Below are positions 14,462-16,343 of a DNA stretch of 16,343 nucleotides, piece after piece (the stretch's first letter is position 1; the number at the start of each line of letters is the position of its first letter). This stretch comes from Clostridiales bacterium. Its GTDB lineage: Bacteria; Bacillota; Clostridia; Oscillospirales; Oscillospiraceae. A model generated the notes under the pieces. The model did not search any database. It was not told the origin of the DNA and was given only the letters and a program-made list of their open reading frames with translations. The DNA lies in NCBI GenBank assembly GCA_019420945.1, contig JAHZGF010000032.1:1-16343 (forward strand), read 5' to 3'. The position numbers and the translations under genes were made by a program.

Positions 14462-14851
14462 TCAGATTGTGCAGGACGGGGGCTTTCGGGGAGGCACTTC
14501 TGCGGAAGTGTAATAACCCACTATGATACTTTCATCCTGCGGCTGCAAAGTATCGTGGGCTCTCCGAGGGGGTATGCGGCATCTGCGGATGCCTCTGCCG
14601 GTTTTGCAGTTTGCGGTGTGGATACAAACCGCAAAAACCGGCGTGGTCAGCAGCTTATTTGCAGACAAGTTCCGCTCATAATCTCCTGCCCACATCCATC
14701 TCAAACTCTGCGGATTTTTCGATGGGGACGGGGGACGCGGAAGGTCGTGCTGCCGGCCTTTCTCCGCGACGGTCGCAACGATTGCGTCGGTTGTTTTGGT
14801 GGTATTATTTTCACCGTTGCAACCGTCGCAGCCGTCGCGCAGATTATTCAC
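14462..14851 (-). CDS. Doubtful ORF across the oriT region
   Basis: A 129-codon frame from GTG 14851, which overlaps the end of the RepA-like gene (GTGAATAA), to a stop 21 bp before the relaxase. The overlap hints at coupling, and the first 30 residues (NNLRDGCDGCNGENNTTKTT, then DAIVATVAEK) look possible. However, that part is built from the GCGACGG inverted repeat, and the remainder reads through the oriT hairpins with a proline/arginine/cysteine-rich composition typical of translated non-coding DNA. I recognise no family. The region may simply be the non-coding transfer origin. Confidence 0.3.
   Translation of the reverse strand: MNNLRDGCDGCNGENNTTKTTDAIVATVAEKGRQHDLPRPPSPSKNPQSLRWMWAGDYERNLSANKLLTTPVFAVCIHTANCKTGRGIRRCRIPPRRAHDTLQPQDESIIVGYYTSAEVPPRKPPSCTI
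14513..14558 (-). other. oriT: Origin of transfer (oriT) of the MobV/pMV158 type
   Basis: On the minus strand an inverted repeat GATACTTT...AAAGTATC (14547-14554 and 14525-14532, 14-nt loop) is followed at once by ATAGTGGGTTAT. In pMV158 the relaxase cuts within AGTGTG/TTAT after an AAAGTAT arm, as I recall it, so the predicted cut here is TAGTGGG/TTAT, between 14517 and 14516 on the minus strand. It lies 72 bp upstream of the relaxase ATG in the same orientation, the typical arrangement. The downstream stretch TTACACTT also echoes the pMV158 half-repeat. Confidence 0.75.
14598..14641. repeat. Nested inverted repeats beside oriT
   Basis: TTTGCGGT (14610-14617) and ACCGCAAA (14628-14635) form a perfect 8-bp hairpin with a 10-nt loop. 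A larger, imperfect repeat CCGGTTTTGCAGTTT (14598-14612) against AAACCGCAAAAACCGG (14626-14641) shares the same right arm, so two alternative foldings exist. The site is 40 bp from oriT and may bind an accessory protein or form a structure in single-stranded DNA. Confidence 0.55.
14766..14829. repeat. 15-bp inverted repeat between the RepA-like gene and oriT
   Basis: GCGACGGTCGCAACG (14766-14780) and CGTTGCAACCGTCGC (14815-14829) pair in 14 of 15 positions around a 34-nt loop. Further partial copies of GCGACGG occur just beyond, at about 14830-14838. It starts 14 bp downstream of the RepA-like stop. It lacks a T run, so it is not an ordinary terminator; a replication or transfer signal acting as single-stranded DNA is possible. 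Confidence 0.6.
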
Positions 14852-16016
14852 ATGCAGCTACGAAGGTCAGTGTGATACACCGCCCTTCGTGCCGAACCTT
14901 GTTCTCATAGCGGACATGGTATTCATCCAGCAGCCTGCCGGATTTTACATTCAGATACTTGCTCAGCGCATTTGCCGCCATGCCGACATGGACGGCATCG
15001 GCAAGCGCAGAGGGCGAGCCTGTCCATACCGGCTGTTCTGCGGACACCAGCCTTGAAACGGATTCCAGAACATGATCGGGCGGCTCTTTGTGCAGCTCGT
15101 TTTCTACCTTTTCAAGATTCCAGATTTGCGTGTCGGCATCCTTTTTCAGATAGAGAATCTGATCCTGCTGGTCGCGCCCCACCACGTCGATGGTTGCCTC
15201 CAATGCCGTGCGCTTTTTCTTCTGCATGAGAAGCGACCCGTCCGCACAACCGAGCAATCCTGTTGTACCGGAGATCATTTCGAAGCTGTCACCGGCAGGC
15301 TGCTTGCGGGTGTGGTGAACAGTCAGAACGCAGATGCAGTGCTTGTCGGCAAATTGCTTGAGCCGACCGATGATCTCATAATCGCTGGCGTAGCTGTACG
15401 CCTCGCCGCCGACTTCCCGGATTTTCTGCATGGTGTCAATGATAATGAGTTTGGTGTCGGGATGTTCCCGCACGAAGTTCTCAAGCTGCTCGTCCAGCCC
15501 GTTTCCAATCTTGCCCGCCGCGGTTGCAAAGTGCAGCCGGTCGGTGTCGTTGACGCCGTACATCATGAACATACGGCTCTGGATGCGCTGAAAATCATCT
15601 TCCAGCGCGAGGTACAGCACTGTGCCGGGGTAGACTTCGTAGCCCCACAGAGCTTCGCCCGTGCTGACATGATAGGCGATCTGCGCCACCAGAAATGACT
15701 TGCCAATCTTCGGCGCTCCTGCGAGGATGTATGCGCCCGCATAGAGCAAGCCGTCGATGATCGGCGGCCTGCTCTGATACGCAGTCTGGTACAGCTCGGT
15801 CATGGAAATTGTGTGCAGGTAATGCGGATCGGTTAATCGCTGCATCCTGCGGTAAATTTCATCCAGACTTTCTGCGCTGTTTTGAAAATCACCGTTGATT
15901 TCCTGCTCAAAAGTGGATATACTGTTCTCAGTTGAATTGTGAAGCGGCTGCCCATCATCTGCGCCAACAGATGTGTCCGGGGCGGTCGTTTTCTTTTTGC
16001 GGATTTCATTCTCCAT
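14844..16016 (-). CDS. RepA-like RecA-fold ATPase of the mobile element
   Basis: A 390-residue protein from ATG 16016, behind AAGGAGGAAA, overlapping the upstream gene's stop by 11 bp. A variable N-terminus of about 85 residues precedes a RecA-like core: Walker A GAPKIGKSF (100-108), a strand with acidic pair LALEDD (136-141), Walker B KLIIIDTM (189-196) and TVHHTRK (232-238), the pattern of plasmid RSF1010 RepA-type hexameric helicases (AAA_25). A C-terminal winged-helix-like tail follows (residues about 335-385). Such proteins accompany relaxases in clostridial mobilisable elements, probably helping replication or processing of the transferred DNA; the exact job here is inferred. All motifs look intact. 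Confidence 0.87.
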   Translation of the reverse strand: MENEIRKKKTTAPDTSVGADDGQPLHNSTENSISTFEQEINGDFQNSAESLDEIYRRMQRLTDPHYLHTISMTELYQTAYQSRPPIIDGLLYAGAYILAGAPKIGKSFLVAQIAYHVSTGEALWGYEVYPGTVLYLALEDDFQRIQSRMFMMYGVNDTDRLHFATAAGKIGNGLDEQLENFVREHPDTKLIIIDTMQKIREVGGEAYSYASDYEIIGRLKQFADKHCICVLTVHHTRKQPAGDSFEMISGTTGLLGCADGSLLMQKKKRTALEATIDVVGRDQQDQILYLKKDADTQIWNLEKVENELHKEPPDHVLESVSRLVSAEQPVWTGSPSALADAVHVGMAANALSKYLNVKSGRLLDEYHVRYENKVRHEGRCITLTFVAACE

Positions 16017-16341
16017 AGGCGTTTTCCTCCTTCATGCCGTCCATGATGGCTGCGATCATTTCAATCACATCCAGCAGCTCGTCGTTCACGCTGCCGCCCG
16101 CTTCAATGCGCCGCAGCTCGTTCAGCACAGCGGCAAGCTGGTCGCGCAGCGCTTTGTAGACCCGTGGATTGCCCTGTACCACCACGTCCTTGCAAATCAG
16201 GCGGCGGGTGATGTAGTCCTGTTTCGTCAGCCCTGAGAGCTTGACAAAGGTTTCAATCTGCCAGTCTTCCTCCGGTGATACCCGGAAGGCAACAGTCTTG
16301 TTGCGCCAGCGGTTGTGGTTGTCTCGGTTTTTCAGTGACAT
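16006..16341 (-). CDS. Small RHH-like mobilisation accessory protein (MobC-like)
   Basis: A 111-residue protein whose first ATG is at 16341, 2 bp from the window edge, so an earlier start cannot be excluded and no ribosome binding site is visible. RNKTVAFRVSPEEDWQIETFVKLSGLTKQDYITRRL (residues about 13-48) has the strand-helix-helix pattern of ribbon-helix-helix relaxosome proteins, followed by charged helices. Its stop overlaps the start of the RepA-like gene (ATGGAGAATGA), so the two are coupled. I infer that it binds oriT DNA and assists the MobV relaxase. Confidence 0.7.
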   Translation of the reverse strand: MSLKNRDNHNRWRNKTVAFRVSPEEDWQIETFVKLSGLTKQDYITRRLICKDVVVQGNPRVYKALRDQLAAVLNELRRIEAGGSVNDELLDVIEMIAAIMDGMKEENAYGE

Positions 16342-16343
16342 TT

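Noticed and set aside
1..16343. CRISPR arrays, tRNA or rRNA genes, insertion sequences with transposases, and antibiotic resistance genes
   Set aside because: I looked for regularly spaced repeats, RNA gene landmarks, transposase motifs and known resistance proteins and saw none. The only recombinase trace is the fragment at 8116-8367.

Overview
The window looks like part of a GC-rich Firmicutes chromosome, most likely a gut clostridium of the Oscillospiraceae/Flavonifractor type. This is inferred from the acyl-CoA dehydrogenase-etfB-etfA order, AGGAGG-type ribosome binding sites, consensus sigma-A promoters and the types of ABC transporter and mobile element present. No rRNA or tRNA gene is present to confirm it.

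Positions 1-8100 are resident chromosome. The plus strand holds the tail of an acyl-CoA dehydrogenase gene, then etfB and etfA, closed by a strong terminator (2041-2072). Together these would form an electron-transferring, possibly electron-bifurcating, dehydrogenase complex. Next is an ArsB/NhaD-superfamily permease with its own promoter (TTGACT-17-TACAAT) and a bidirectional terminator shared with a converging operon. That minus-strand operon encodes a secreted lipoprotein, an ABC ATPase and a large two-half ABC-2-like permease. Its consensus promoter carries an 8-bp inverted repeat around the -10 box. Just upstream lies the C-terminal stump of a second, related lipoprotein gene.

At about 8115-8125 that stump meets an internal fragment of a large serine recombinase. 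From here to the right edge the DNA is a mobile element, almost all on the minus strand. Reading in the direction of transcription, from the right edge inward, it has: a small RHH-like mobilisation protein, a RepA-like RecA-fold ATPase, a doubtful small ORF overlapping a pMV158-type oriT, a MobV relaxase broken by deletion and frameshift, and two small coupled ORFs that end at a strong terminator. The mobilisation half resembles integrative mobilisable elements of clostridia. Both the relaxase and the recombinase are damaged, so the element is probably fixed in place.

The cargo (8609-13042) is a compact five-gene defence operon with its own promoter: an XRE regulator, a C5-cytosine methyltransferase, an NgoBV/NlaIV-like type II restriction endonuclease, a Vsr mismatch endonuclease and an OLD-like AAA ATPase-TOPRIM nuclease. 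The first four genes overlap or abut. The OLD-like gene follows 31 bp after vsr and is visibly more AT-rich than its neighbours. This restriction-repair-OLD combination is the most interesting feature of the window: a known restriction-modification core with a candidate extra effector.
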